A stretch of 64,000 bases of DNA, taken from Terasakiella magnetica (GTDB lineage Bacteria > Pseudomonadota > Alphaproteobacteria > Rhodospirillales > Magnetospirillaceae). The translations under genes and the position numbers were made by a program. Positions 17,702-25,168 of this stretch are shown here, piece after piece; positions within the stretch are counted from its first letter, which is position 1, and every line of letters starts with the position of its first letter. The stretch spans positions 1 to 64,000 of the forward strand of contig CACVCF010000179.1 in assembly GCA_902729415.1 (NCBI GenBank). The letters are read 5' to 3'. The notes under the pieces are model-generated. The model was not told the origin of the DNA. It saw only the letters and a list, made by a program, of their open reading frames with translations, and made no database searches.

Positions 17702-17997
17702 GGCCGCGCCTTGACCTTGAGGCGCTCGCCGCTGCGGGCGTCGTAGAGCACCTTCAGCATATGTCCATCCGTGGTCAGCACCTTGATCTCGTAGACCGGC
17801 CTGCCGTGGCGTTCTTCCAGTTCGGTGGCGATCAGCTCTCCGGGGAATTCGGTCTCTACCATCTTCAAGATGGATGACAGCGGCAAGATCTCGCCCGCCA
17901 GCACCGACTGCCGCGCCCGGTCGTGAGACTCGCCGGCGTGGGAGAGGGGGGCACTCAGCATCAACACCGCCAGCACGATAAGGGGGATGGCTTTCAT
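17698..17997 (-). CDS. Periplasmic PepSY-domain protein
   Basis: This 99-residue protein has a clear signal peptide (MKAIPLIVLAVLMLSAPLSHA) and a single PepSY domain (SILKMVETEFPGELIATEL... then YEIKVLTTDGHMLKVLYDA). Small PepSY proteins encoded before a response regulator/kinase pair are common in proteobacteria and are thought to tune the sensor in the periplasm. It is the first gene of the leftward four-gene run, with the regulator overlapping its stop. The promoter region to its right is divergent with the cytochrome operon. Confidence 0.9.
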   Translation of the reverse strand: MKAIPLIVLAVLMLSAPLSHAGESHDRARQSVLAGEILPLSSILKMVETEFPGELIATELEERHGRPVYEIKVLTTDGHMLKVLYDARSGERLKVKARP

Positions 17998-18016
17998 GGC
18001 TCCAGCTTGGTCTTGC

Positions 18017-18037
18017 GTTCATGAACGGTGCATGAAC
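18017..18037. promoter_or_regulatory. Candidate response-regulator operator
   Basis: ATGAAC occurs at 18021 and again at 18032, exactly 11 bases apart, the phasing used by OmpR/PhoP-type dimers. The left copy is also part of the palindrome GTTCATGAAC (18017-18026). Related half-sites GGTTCA and TTGAAC follow nearer 18053 and 18084. It lies between the PepSY-regulator-kinase operon and the divergent cytochrome operon. Confidence 0.5.
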
Positions 18038-18111
18038 CAGCGGGTCACGCCCGGTTCAGGGGGGCTCGGCCATGATCCCTCCAGTTGAACCAGGGGACAA
18101 GGAGAACCCTC

Positions 18112-18243
18112 ATGATCGGCAAGATGATCCTTCACGGCGTGGTTGCCGCCTTTCTGGTGGCTGCCTGTGCTTCGGTCTATGCCGCGTCGAGCGGCCAGAC
18201 TTTCAAGATCGGTGAAAGCCACCACCAGCAGGAGAACCGATAA
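18112..18243 (+). CDS. 43-residue exported peptide ahead of the SHP cytochrome gene
   Basis: This short gene has a strong AAGGAG site seven bases before its ATG and overlaps the next start as TAATG. The product is almost entirely a signal sequence (MIGKMILHGVVAAFLVAACA then SVYAAS) with a short polar tail, FKIGESHHQQENR, containing two adjacent His. It would be exported as a peptide of about 19 residues or stay anchored; C19 could also be a lipobox cysteine (VAAC). I do not recognise the family. Position and spacing make it the first gene of the cytochrome operon, so a role in heme or metal delivery or in sensing is possible but unproven. Confidence 0.65.
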   Translation: MIGKMILHGVVAAFLVAACASVYAASSGQTFKIGESHHQQENR

Positions 18244-19115
18244 TGGGCGTGTTCAGCCTTTCTCCCCGTTGGGAGTTCACCCTGCTGCGCCTGTGGCACG
18301 CCTCGTTGGTCGGCAGTTTCGCGGTGGCATATGTCACCGCCGACGAGGATACCTACCGCATGCATCTCTTCGCCGGATACTGGGTGGTCGCCACCGTGGC
18401 GGTTCGTCTGGCCTTGCATCTGATCGGGTCGGAGACCGGCCCGCTGCGCCTCAAGCGCCCGGCCTTCACCAGGGTGCGGCCCGGCCGCAATCCGCTGTTC
18501 GCCTGGATGGCGGTGCTGTTGCTGGCGGCCATGGCCCTGGGTGGGGTTTCCGGCATTCTTGCCGATGCATTGCCCGCGTTGGAAGACCTCCATGAGGGAC
18601 TGGCCGAATCCAGCCTGTGGCTGGTACTGGCCCATGCCTTGATCATCGCCTGGATATTCCAGGGACGGCGGGTGCGGGAGTTTTTGAGTGGAACCGGCGC
18701 CAAGGTGGCGGTTCTGGCACTGCTGGTGCTGCCGGTGGGGATCGGCACGGCCTTGGCTGCGGATACGGCCCGCGACGCCATCGTCGGCGCCTATGCCAGG
18801 CAGGCCAAGGCCGCTGATGCTGCCTTCGCGGGCTTCTCGCCCGTGCGGGGCGCGGCGTTGTTCACCTCGAAGAATACCTCCACCCCCGATCTGCCGTCCT
18901 GCACCACCTGCCATACCGCCGATCCCACCCAACCCGGCCGCCATGCCAAGACCGGGCGGGTGATTAATCCGGTGGCGGTTTCAGTCAATGCCAAGCGCTT
19001 CACCGAGGCGGACAAGGTCGAAGACCGCTTCGCCCGCGATTGCCAGACGGTGTTGGGCCGCGCCTGTACCGCCGTCGAGAAGGGTGACTACATTGCCTAT
19101 ATGGCGTCCAAGTGA
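18243..19115 (+). CDS. Cytochrome b561-SHP (DUF1924) fusion
   Basis: This 290-residue fusion has an N-terminal cytochrome b561-like part with four membrane segments (about residues 10-170) and histidines in helix positions (LRLWHASLVG, TYRMHLFAGYW, LALHLIG, VLAHALIIAW). The C-terminal part is an SHP-type c cytochrome (DUF1924; about 178-290) with the heme site CTTCH. SHP family features are intact: NPVAVSVNAKRFTE, with the Asn that ligates heme in Rhodobacter sphaeroides SHP, and two cysteines in RDCQTVLGRACTAVEKGD. SHP binds oxygen and other small ligands at that heme. In Rhodobacter, SHP, a diheme c cytochrome and a b-type cytochrome are separate genes; here b and SHP are one chain, with the diheme gene next. 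Confidence 0.88.
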   Translation: MGVFSLSPRWEFTLLRLWHASLVGSFAVAYVTADEDTYRMHLFAGYWVVATVAVRLALHLIGSETGPLRLKRPAFTRVRPGRNPLFAWMAVLLLAAMALGGVSGILADALPALEDLHEGLAESSLWLVLAHALIIAWIFQGRRVREFLSGTGAKVAVLALLVLPVGIGTALAADTARDAIVGAYARQAKAADAAFAGFSPVRGAALFTSKNTSTPDLPSCTTCHTADPTQPGRHAKTGRVINPVAVSVNAKRFTEADKVEDRFARDCQTVLGRACTAVEKGDYIAYMASK

Positions 19116-19126
19116 GGAGATCTTCC

Positions 19127-19588
19127 ATGACCCGATTGAGTTTGGCCGCCCTGCTGTGCCTCTTTGCTGTTCCTGCCCTGGCTGATGGTCGGGCGACTCC
19201 GGTCACGGACCCGCAGACGCTCAAAGCCTGCGGCGAGTGCCACATGACCTTCCAACCCGCCTTCCTGCCCGCCCGCTCGTGGGAGCGGGTCATGGATGGC
19301 CTCGGCACTCATTTCGGTGACAACGCCGCCATGCCGCCGGAAAAGACCGCCGCCATCCGCAAGGTGCTGGTGGCCGGGGCCGGTGATGGGGCGGCGGGCG
19401 GCAGACTGGGGGGTAAGTGGATGCGGCGACTGCCTGCGGATGCGGCGCCGCTGCGCATCACCGACCATCCCGCCTTTGCCCGCAAGCACGATTTCTCGCC
19501 CGCAGTGTGGAAGAAGCCAGAGGTGGTGACCAAGTCCAACTGCCCGGCCTGCCACAAGACCGCCGAACAGGGCTGGTACGAGGATTAG
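19127..19588 (+). CDS. Diheme cytochrome c (DHC type)
   Basis: This 153-residue periplasmic protein has a signal peptide (MTRLSLAALLCLFAVPALA) and two heme-attachment motifs, CGECH near the N-terminus and CPACH near the C-terminus. The block SWERVMDGLGTHFGDNA matches diheme cytochromes found with SHP, for which DHC is the electron donor. ATG 19127 is chosen because GAGGAG sits seven bases before it; a GTG at 19112 in the same frame lacks a site. The expected electron route is quinol to b561 domain to DHC to the SHP heme. The gene ends on the TAG that begins the second 123-bp repeat. Confidence 0.92.
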   Translation: MTRLSLAALLCLFAVPALADGRATPVTDPQTLKACGECHMTFQPAFLPARSWERVMDGLGTHFGDNAAMPPEKTAAIRKVLVAGAGDGAAGGRLGGKWMRRLPADAAPLRITDHPAFARKHDFSPAVWKKPEVVTKSNCPACHKTAEQGWYED

Positions 19589-19708
19589 GATTTTTCGCAT
19601 TTGAGTTGATCTGGAAAATCGAAAAACTCTTGAGCCCTGAAAAAGCAGAGCTTTTTCGTAGCCACAGAATCCTTAGAGTTCTTCAGGCTAAACCTGAAGC
19701 ACTCTAGG
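19586..19708. repeat. 123-bp two-hairpin intergenic repeat, copy 2
   Basis: This is the second copy of the element at 13621-13742, with about nine in ten bases identical. It starts with the TAG of the diheme cytochrome gene and ends CTCTAGG, giving recX its TAG. Both hairpins are kept. In the second hairpin AGAGTTCTTCAGG pairs with CCTGAAGCACTCT; the mismatch sits at a different position from copy 1, so base changes have occurred without loss of structure. Confidence 0.85.
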
Positions 19709-20282
19709 AGGCGGGGCTGTCTTCCAGCAGACCCGCCAGGGCCTCGACGCTTTCGGCCTCGGTGACAGCGCGGGCGATTTCCCAGCTGAATCCGGCGCGA
19801 CCGAGGGCGGCGAGATCCTTGGTGCGCAACTCGGCCCGCACTTCCGGCAGCCGGAACGGCCCTAGCCGACGGCGGCGGGCAAAAGCGATGGCGGCGGCGA
19901 GATCGGGCAGGCCGCTGTCTTCGGCCAGGGCGATCAGCGCCGCCTCGGTGGTTTCTGCCTCCACTCCCTTGGCGGCAAGGCTGGCGCGGATGACCCGGAG
20001 GCTGCCGCCACGGCGATGCAGCGCGCGGGCCTTGGTTTCGGCATAGGCGGAATCGTCGAGATAACCCAGTGTCGCCAGCTTGGAGATCACCGTATCGACC
20101 TGGGCCGCCGCCGTTTCCCGTTCACCGCCCCAATGGGTCAGTGAGCGGTCTACTTTGCGCATAAGCACCCTGCGCAGGTTGGCCCTGGACGAGGCGTAGC
20201 GTTCGAGATAATGCAGGGCTGCATTCTCGAGGTAGGATGGCGATATCTTGGCGGGTGGGCGTTTGTTTGGTCTATCGGTCAT
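19704..20282 (-). CDS. recX: RecX-family regulator of RecA
   Basis: The 192-residue product has the three-helix tandem repeats of RecX: YLERYASSRANLRRVLMRKV near the N-terminus, VISKLATLGYLDDSAYAE in the middle and GLPDLAAAIAFARRRR towards the end. RecX binds RecA filaments and inhibits recombinase activity. The start is taken at ATG 20282; ATG 20294 is also possible, and neither has a clear ribosome site. The open frame further upstream is antisense to the ABC permease. The stop codon is contributed by the 123-bp repeat. It is divergent from the permease gene with only 15 bases between starts. Confidence 0.88.
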   Translation of the reverse strand: MTDRPNKRPPAKISPSYLENAALHYLERYASSRANLRRVLMRKVDRSLTHWGGERETAAAQVDTVISKLATLGYLDDSAYAETKARALHRRGGSLRVIRASLAAKGVEAETTEAALIALAEDSGLPDLAAAIAFARRRRLGPFRLPEVRAELRTKDLAALGRAGFSWEIARAVTEAESVEALAGLLEDSPAS

Positions 20283-20297
20283 GGAGGCAAGCATAGC

Positions 20298-21110
20298 ATG
20301 AGAGACGAGGCAAGATTCCACCCGCCCGAACCGCGGTCTTACGGCGCGGTGAACTGGTTGGGAACCTGGACCCTGTTCATGAAGGAGGTCCGGCGTTTCC
20401 TCAAGGTCTATTTCCAGACCATCGTCGCTCCGGTGGTGACGACCTTGCTGTTTCTCGCTGTTTTCGCCCTGGCGGTGGGGCCGGTGGCCGCCGAGGTCAA
20501 GGGCGTACCGTTCATCCAGTTCCTGGCGCCGGGCCTGATCATGATGGCCATGGTGCAGAACGCCTTCGCCAATACCTCGTCCTCGATCATCATCGCCAAG
20601 GTTCAGGGCAATATCGTCGATATGCTGATGCCCCCCCTGACCGGGGCCGAGCAGGCGGTGGCGGTGGCCTTGGGCGGCGTGGCGCGCGGCGTCACGGTGG
20701 GCTGTGTCGTGACCGCCGCCATGACGGTATTCGTACCGGTCTCCATCCACAGCCTGGGGCTGGTGATCTACCACGGCGTCATGGGGTCGCTGATGCTGTC
20801 GCTTCTGGGCATGATCGGCGGTATCTGGGCCGATAAGTTCGATCACATGGCAGCGGTGACCAATTTCATTGTCACGCCGCTGTCGTTCCTGTCGGGGACA
20901 TTTTATTCCATCGACCGCCTGCCCGAAGGCTTTCATGCCTTTGCCCTGGCCAATCCGTTCTTCTACATGATCGACGGATTCAGGGCCGGATTCATTGGTC
21001 AAAGCGACGGTTCGGTAGCGGGCGGAGTGGCGGGAATTGCCCTGGCTAATCTGGTGCTGGCCCTGGTGACGTGGCGGATGCTGGCGACCGGATACAAGCT
21101 CAAAGGGTGA
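20298..21110 (+). CDS. ABC-2 type transporter permease
   Basis: This 270-residue permease has a cytoplasmic N-terminal arm (NWLGTWTLFMKEVRRFLKVY), then six membrane segments with the ABC-2 signature region around NFIVTPLSFLSGTFYSIDRLPEGF and a conserved ANPFFYMIDGFRAGFIG. It resembles the YadH/NodJ-type permeases of Rhodospirillales. The ATPase partner is not adjacent and must be elsewhere, or the gene works with an unlinked subunit. ATG 20298 has GGAGG ten bases upstream. The substrate cannot be read from sequence; lipid-linked or polysaccharide export is typical of the family. Confidence 0.88.
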   Translation: MRDEARFHPPEPRSYGAVNWLGTWTLFMKEVRRFLKVYFQTIVAPVVTTLLFLAVFALAVGPVAAEVKGVPFIQFLAPGLIMMAMVQNAFANTSSSIIIAKVQGNIVDMLMPPLTGAEQAVAVALGGVARGVTVGCVVTAAMTVFVPVSIHSLGLVIYHGVMGSLMLSLLGMIGGIWADKFDHMAAVTNFIVTPLSFLSGTFYSIDRLPEGFHAFALANPFFYMIDGFRAGFIGQSDGSVAGGVAGIALANLVLALVTWRMLATGYKLKG

Positions 21111-21126
21111 TTTTCTCCCGACGCGG

Positions 21127-21155
21127 TTGACATTCCAAGATTTCCAACCGATATT
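21127..21155 (+). promoter_or_regulatory. Candidate sigma-70 promoter for argD-argF
   Basis: TTGACA at 21127-21132 is followed after 17 bases by GATATT at 21150-21155, a good housekeeping promoter. It lies 87 bases before argD. Just downstream, TCGCT...AGCGA around CTTTAA (21188-21204) forms a short inverted repeat of unknown role. Confidence 0.55.
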
Positions 21156-21241
21156 CTGCCGCTTTCCATGAGCGCGCCGGGTTCTTTCGCTCTTTAAAGC
21201 GAGGCTCCCGGCATTGCCGAAAGGCGTTCCGGAGAGCTGTT

Positions 21242-22420
21242 ATGACCCCTGTCGTCATGCCGACTTATGCGCGTGCGGACCTTGCTTTCGAGCGGGGCGA
21301 AGGCTCGTATCTGTTCACGGCCGACGGGCGACGCTTCCTTGACTTTGCTGCCGGTGTCGCCGTCAACGCCCTTGGGCACTGCCACCCCCGGCTGGTGGCG
21401 GCGCTGCAGGAACAGGCGGGCAAGCTGTGGCACACCTCCAATCTCTACCGGGTCTCTGGTCAGGAGCGGGTGGCGGCCAAGCTGGTCGCGCACAGTTTCG
21501 CCGAAACCGTATTTTTTTGTAATTCCGGGGCCGAGGCTCTGGAATGCTGCATCAAGATGGCCCGGCGCTATCACTATGTCGGCGGCAATCCCGAACGCTA
21601 TCGGGTGATCTGCGCCGAGGGCGCCTTCCATGGCCGCACTCTGGCGACGGTGGCCGCCGGTGGTCAGAAAAAGCACATGGAGGGTTTTGCTCCCGCCATG
21701 GACGGCTTTGATCATGTGCCTTACGGCAATCTCAACGCGCTTCGTGACGCCATCACGCCCGAGACCGCCGCCATTCTGGTGGAGCCGGTCCAGGGCGAGG
21801 GCGGCATCGTCCCCGCCGAGCCGGAATATCTGCGGCGTCTGCGCACCGCTGCCGACGAATTCGGCCTGTTGCTGATCTTCGACGAGGTCCAGACCGGCAT
21901 GGGCCGTACCGGGACCTTGTTCGCCCACGAGCGGGCGGGCATCACCCCCGATATCATGGGGATCGCCAAGGGTCTGGGCGGCGGTTTTCCCGTCGGCGCC
22001 TGCCTCGCCACCGAACAGGCGGCCAAGGGCATGACGGCGGGCACTCATGGCTCGACCTTCGGCGGCAATCCCCTGGCCATGGCGGCGGCCGAGGCGGTGA
22101 TCGACGTCATGCTGGAACCCGACTTCATGGCGCGGGTCGAACATGCCGCCACCAGCTTGCGCGCCAAGGTTGACGGCCTGGCCGCCCGCTTCCCCTCGGT
22201 GATCGAGGAGGTGCGCGGCATCGGCCTGATGATCGGCATCAAACCGCGTATTCTCAATACCGAATTGGTGGCGAAGCTGGCTGCCAACGGTCTTTTGACC
22301 GTGGGTGCGGGCGATAATGTGGTGCGGCTGCTGCCGCCCCTGATCATCGGCGAGAGCGAGATCGAAGAAGCCGTCGGCATTCTGTCTAGCACCTTCGACG
22401 AGGTGGCGAAGTCCTCATGA
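21242..22420 (+). CDS. argD: Acetylornithine aminotransferase
   Basis: ArgD (392 residues) is the PLP-dependent class-III aminotransferase making N-acetylornithine in arginine synthesis; many also act on succinyl-diaminopimelate. Visible motifs are [27 protein letters not shown], the [15 protein letters not shown] block with the PLP-contacting Asp, and the Schiff-base Lys in [13 protein letters not shown]. The length is normal. GGAGAG lies six bases before ATG 21242. The stop overlaps argF as ATGA. Confidence 0.97.
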   Translation: MTPVVMPTYARADLAFERGEGSYLFTADGRRFLDFAAGVAVNALGHCHPRLVAALQEQAGKLWHTSNLYRVSGQERVAAKLVAHSFAETVFFCNSGAEALECCIKMARRYHYVGGNPERYRVICAEGAFHGRTLATVAAGGQKKHMEGFAPAMDGFDHVPYGNLNALRDAITPETAAILVEPVQGEGGIVPAEPEYLRRLRTAADEFGLLLIFDEVQTGMGRTGTLFAHERAGITPDIMGIAKGLGGGFPVGACLATEQAAKGMTAGTHGSTFGGNPLAMAAAEAVIDVMLEPDFMARVEHAATSLRAKVDGLAARFPSVIEEVRGIGLMIGIKPRILNTELVAKLAANGLLTVGAGDNVVRLLPPLIIGESEIEEAVGILSSTFDEVAKSS

Positions 22421-23334
22421 CCTGTTCCAGCACCGGCGGCGTCCGCCATTTTCTTGATCTTGACCGGTTTGATAGTGCCACCTTGCGGCACATCCTCGAT
22501 CTCGGCCATGCCTACAAACAGGGCAAGGCCACCAATGCCGCGCCCCTGGGCGGCAAGATTCTTGCCATGATCTTCGAAAAGCCCTCGACCCGCACCCGCG
22601 TGTCGTTCGAGGTGGGCATGAAGCAATTGGGCGGTGACGTGGTCATGATGGCGGCGGGCGATACCCAGTTGGGCCGGGGCGAGACCATCGCTGATACCGC
22701 CCGGGTGCTATCGCGCTTCGTCGATGCGGTGATGATCCGCACCAACAAGCCGGAAAAGCTGGAAGAGCTGGCCCGCAACGCCTCGGTGCCGGTGATCAAC
22801 GGCCTGACCGACGATTCCCATCCCTGCCAGGTCATGGCCGACGTCATGACCTTCGAAGAGCATCGCGGCCCCCTGACGGGTAAGGTGGTGGCCTGGGTCG
22901 GCGACGGCAACAACGTCGCCGCCAGCTGGATTCACGCCAGCGCCCATTTCGGCTGCGAGATCCGTCTGGCCTGTCCCGATTCGCTGATGCCGTCGCAAAA
23001 GGCGGTGGACTGGGCGCGGGCCAGGGGCTGCACGATCAATCTGATGACCGATCCGCAGCAGGCGGCGGCGGGCGCCCATCTGGTGGTGACCGATACCTGG
23101 GTGTCCATGGGGTGTACCGATACCAACCGCCACCAATTGTTGGAACCCTATCAGGTCAACCGGGCCTTGATGACGCGGGCGGCGCCGGACGCCCTGTTCA
23201 TGCATTGCCTGCCCGCCCATCGCAACGAGGAAGTCACCGACGAGGTCATGGACGGCCTGCAATCGGTGGTGTGGGACGAGGCCGAGAACCGCATGCATGT
23301 CCAGAAGGGCATTCTGACGTGGTGCCTGACTTGA
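22417..23334 (+). CDS. argF: Ornithine carbamoyltransferase
   Basis: This 305-residue enzyme joins carbamoyl phosphate and ornithine to give citrulline. The carbamoyl-phosphate motif is [13 protein letters not shown]; the second site has [11 protein letters not shown]; the ornithine loop is [11 protein letters not shown], so all catalytic residues are present. It follows argD with a four-base overlap and is followed by hslO with a 13-base overlap, giving an argD-argF-hslO operon order that recurs in alphaproteobacteria. Its substrate carbamoyl phosphate would come from CarAB, encoded at 34-38.6 kb. Confidence 0.98.
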   Translation: MTCSSTGGVRHFLDLDRFDSATLRHILDLGHAYKQGKATNAAPLGGKILAMIFEKPSTRTRVSFEVGMKQLGGDVVMMAAGDTQLGRGETIADTARVLSRFVDAVMIRTNKPEKLEELARNASVPVINGLTDDSHPCQVMADVMTFEEHRGPLTGKVVAWVGDGNNVAASWIHASAHFGCEIRLACPDSLMPSQKAVDWARARGCTINLMTDPQQAAAGAHLVVTDTWVSMGCTDTNRHQLLEPYQVNRALMTRAAPDALFMHCLPAHRNEEVTDEVMDGLQSVVWDEAENRMHVQKGILTWCLT

Positions 23335-24230
23335 CCGCTTTGACCGACCAGGTCGTTTCCTTCTCGGTGGGCGGCGGCGCGGTCCGCGGGCGGCTGTGCC
23401 GTCTGGGGCCGGCCTTGGATACCATTCTCGCCAGCCACGCCTATCCCCAGCCGGTGGCGGCACTGTTGGCCGAGATTTCGGCCCTGGCCTCGGTGCTGGC
23501 CGCCTCGCTTAAATTCGAGGGCGTCTTTACCCTCCAGGTCCAGGGTGACGGTCCGGTATCGTTGGTGGTGGCCGACGTCACCAGTGCCGGTCATCTGCGC
23601 GCCTATGCCCGCTTTGACGCCGCCCGCCTCGACGGTGTGGCGGTGGAGCACCGCGCCTCGGTGTCGCGCCTGCTGGGCAAGGGCTATCTCGCCTTCACCG
23701 TCGATCAGGGACCGGATACCGAGCGCTATCAGGGGATCGTCGAGCTGACCGGCGAGACCCTGGAAGAGTGCGCCCGCACCTATTTCACCCAGTCGGAACA
23801 GCTGGAGACGGCGCTGGAGGCGGCGGTGCTGCCGCCCGCCAACGGCAGCGGCTGGCGCGCCAGTGCCGTGATGATCCAGCGTATGCCCGCCAATGCTGCC
23901 AATGCCCCAATCCTGATGGCCGAGGATGCCGAGGAAGGCTGGCGCCGCGCCGGGATTTTGCTGGGCAGCGTCACGGCGGGCGAAATGCTCGACCCCGACC
24001 TGCCGCCCGAGCGTCTGCTGTATCGCCTTTATCACGCCGAACAGTTGCAGTGCTTCGAGGCCAAGGGCCTGAAGGCGCAATGCCGCTGTTCCCGCGACAA
24101 GGTGGTGGGAACGCTCAAATCCCTGCCGCCTGCCGACCTCGCCGGACTGGAGAACGAGGCGGGACTGATCGTGGTGACATGCGAATTCTGCGGTACCGAC
24201 CATGGTGTTCCCTTGGCCGAGCTTGCTTGA
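23322..24230 (+). CDS. hslO: Redox-regulated chaperonin Hsp33
   Basis: Hsp33 (302 residues from GTG 23322) is a cytoplasmic holdase activated by oxidative unfolding. The N-terminal domain has the expected alternating strands (LEFKFEG-type [14 protein letters not shown]). The C-terminal redox switch holds four zinc cysteines, CRC near residue 262 and CEFC near 288. The start is uncertain: GTG codons at 23319 and 23322 and TTG at 23331 are all possible, with a GAAGGG site upstream. The gene overlaps the end of argF. Oxidative control is at the protein level. Confidence 0.94.
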   Translation: MPDLTALTDQVVSFSVGGGAVRGRLCRLGPALDTILASHAYPQPVAALLAEISALASVLAASLKFEGVFTLQVQGDGPVSLVVADVTSAGHLRAYARFDAARLDGVAVEHRASVSRLLGKGYLAFTVDQGPDTERYQGIVELTGETLEECARTYFTQSEQLETALEAAVLPPANGSGWRASAVMIQRMPANAANAPILMAEDAEEGWRRAGILLGSVTAGEMLDPDLPPERLLYRLYHAEQLQCFEAKGLKAQCRCSRDKVVGTLKSLPPADLAGLENEAGLIVVTCEFCGTDHGVPLAELA

Positions 24231-24290
24231 CGCGCTCGCGGCGCGTGCCAATATGAGTGCCGGTTTCTCACCATTGAGAGGATTACCTCG

Positions 24291-24887
24291 ATGTTTGCTC
24301 GGCCCCTTCGTCTGGCTGCGGTTCTGCTGACGGCTCTGGCCGCCTCCGCCTGCCAGAACACCAAACCGCCCATGCAGAAGCTGCCCGAAATCAGCTTTGC
24401 CCATCTGCGGCCCATCATGCTTGATGTCGGTCAGCTTGAGATCGTCTCGGAATACACTCCGCCGGGCCGCAGCCCCAACATCGAGCATCTGATGCCGGTT
24501 TCCCCCGAAGGTGCTGCGCAACGCTGGGCCCAGGACCGCCTCAAACCCATGGGGAAGAGCGGCTTCGCCCGCGTAATAATCAAGGATGCCAAGGTGGTGG
24601 AAGTGCCCCTGGCCATCGACAAGGGCTTTACCGGCGCCTTCAAGAAGGAGCAGGAAGCCCGCTATGACGCAGCCCTCGACGTGGCGGTGCAGATCCTCGA
24701 TGCTCGTCACATGGTAATTGCTGAAGCCGAGGCCACTGCTGCCCGTTCGCGCACCGTGCCTGAGGGTATGACGCTGAATGAGCGCGACCGTATCCAGTAC
24801 GATATCAGTGAAAGTCTCGCCCGCGATATCGACCTGCAGATGGAGCCGTTGATCCGCAACTATCTCGGTCGCTGGATCATTCAGTAG
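24291..24887 (+). CDS. Lipoprotein of unknown function
   Basis: This 198-residue protein begins MFARPLRLAAVLLTALAAS followed by a lipobox Ala-Cys at residue 21, so it is a likely lipoprotein. The mature region is mixed alpha/beta with no enzyme motif; segments such as GFARVIIKDAKVVEVPL and AALDVAVQILDARHMVIAEAEA suggest a small periplasmic domain. I do not recognise a named family, though similar lipoproteins are common in Rhodospirillales. The gene is separate from hslO (60 bases) and is followed by a large inverted repeat that may end its transcript. Confidence 0.78.
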   Translation: MFARPLRLAAVLLTALAASACQNTKPPMQKLPEISFAHLRPIMLDVGQLEIVSEYTPPGRSPNIEHLMPVSPEGAAQRWAQDRLKPMGKSGFARVIIKDAKVVEVPLAIDKGFTGAFKKEQEARYDAALDVAVQILDARHMVIAEAEATAARSRTVPEGMTLNERDRIQYDISESLARDIDLQMEPLIRNYLGRWIIQ

Positions 24888-24900
24888 GGAGGTTTAGGAC

Positions 24901-24943
24901 CGGCGAGAGTTCCCTTTCTTATTGGGGGGGGGAACTCTCGCCG
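24901..24943. terminator. Large perfect inverted repeat after the lipoprotein gene
   Basis: CGGCGAGAGTTCCC (24901-24914) is perfectly repeated in inverse as GGGAACTCTCGCCG (24930-24943), and flanking GGAC/GTCC extend the stem. The 15-base loop contains a G-run. No U-tract follows, so it may be a transcript-end stabiliser rather than a classical terminator. The remainder of the gap, to 25168, holds no gene I can support. Confidence 0.55.
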
Positions 24944-25168
24944 TCCGTGGCGGCGCCGCGCTCCGATCGGGGGGGAGGGAAAGCGCGGTCCAGCCAGTGC
25001 CCGTCTGGTCTCCCTGAGATTGGAGGACGGGGCATCCATGACCGGGGCAACTTGAGTGGGGGGGTTGCCAATCATGGAGATAATAGAATAATTCAACATT
25101 GATGCGCGGGCAAGGGCTTTGGTTTTGCGCCACTCGCATGGGTGGTATTCTCCCGCTTCGGTATGATG

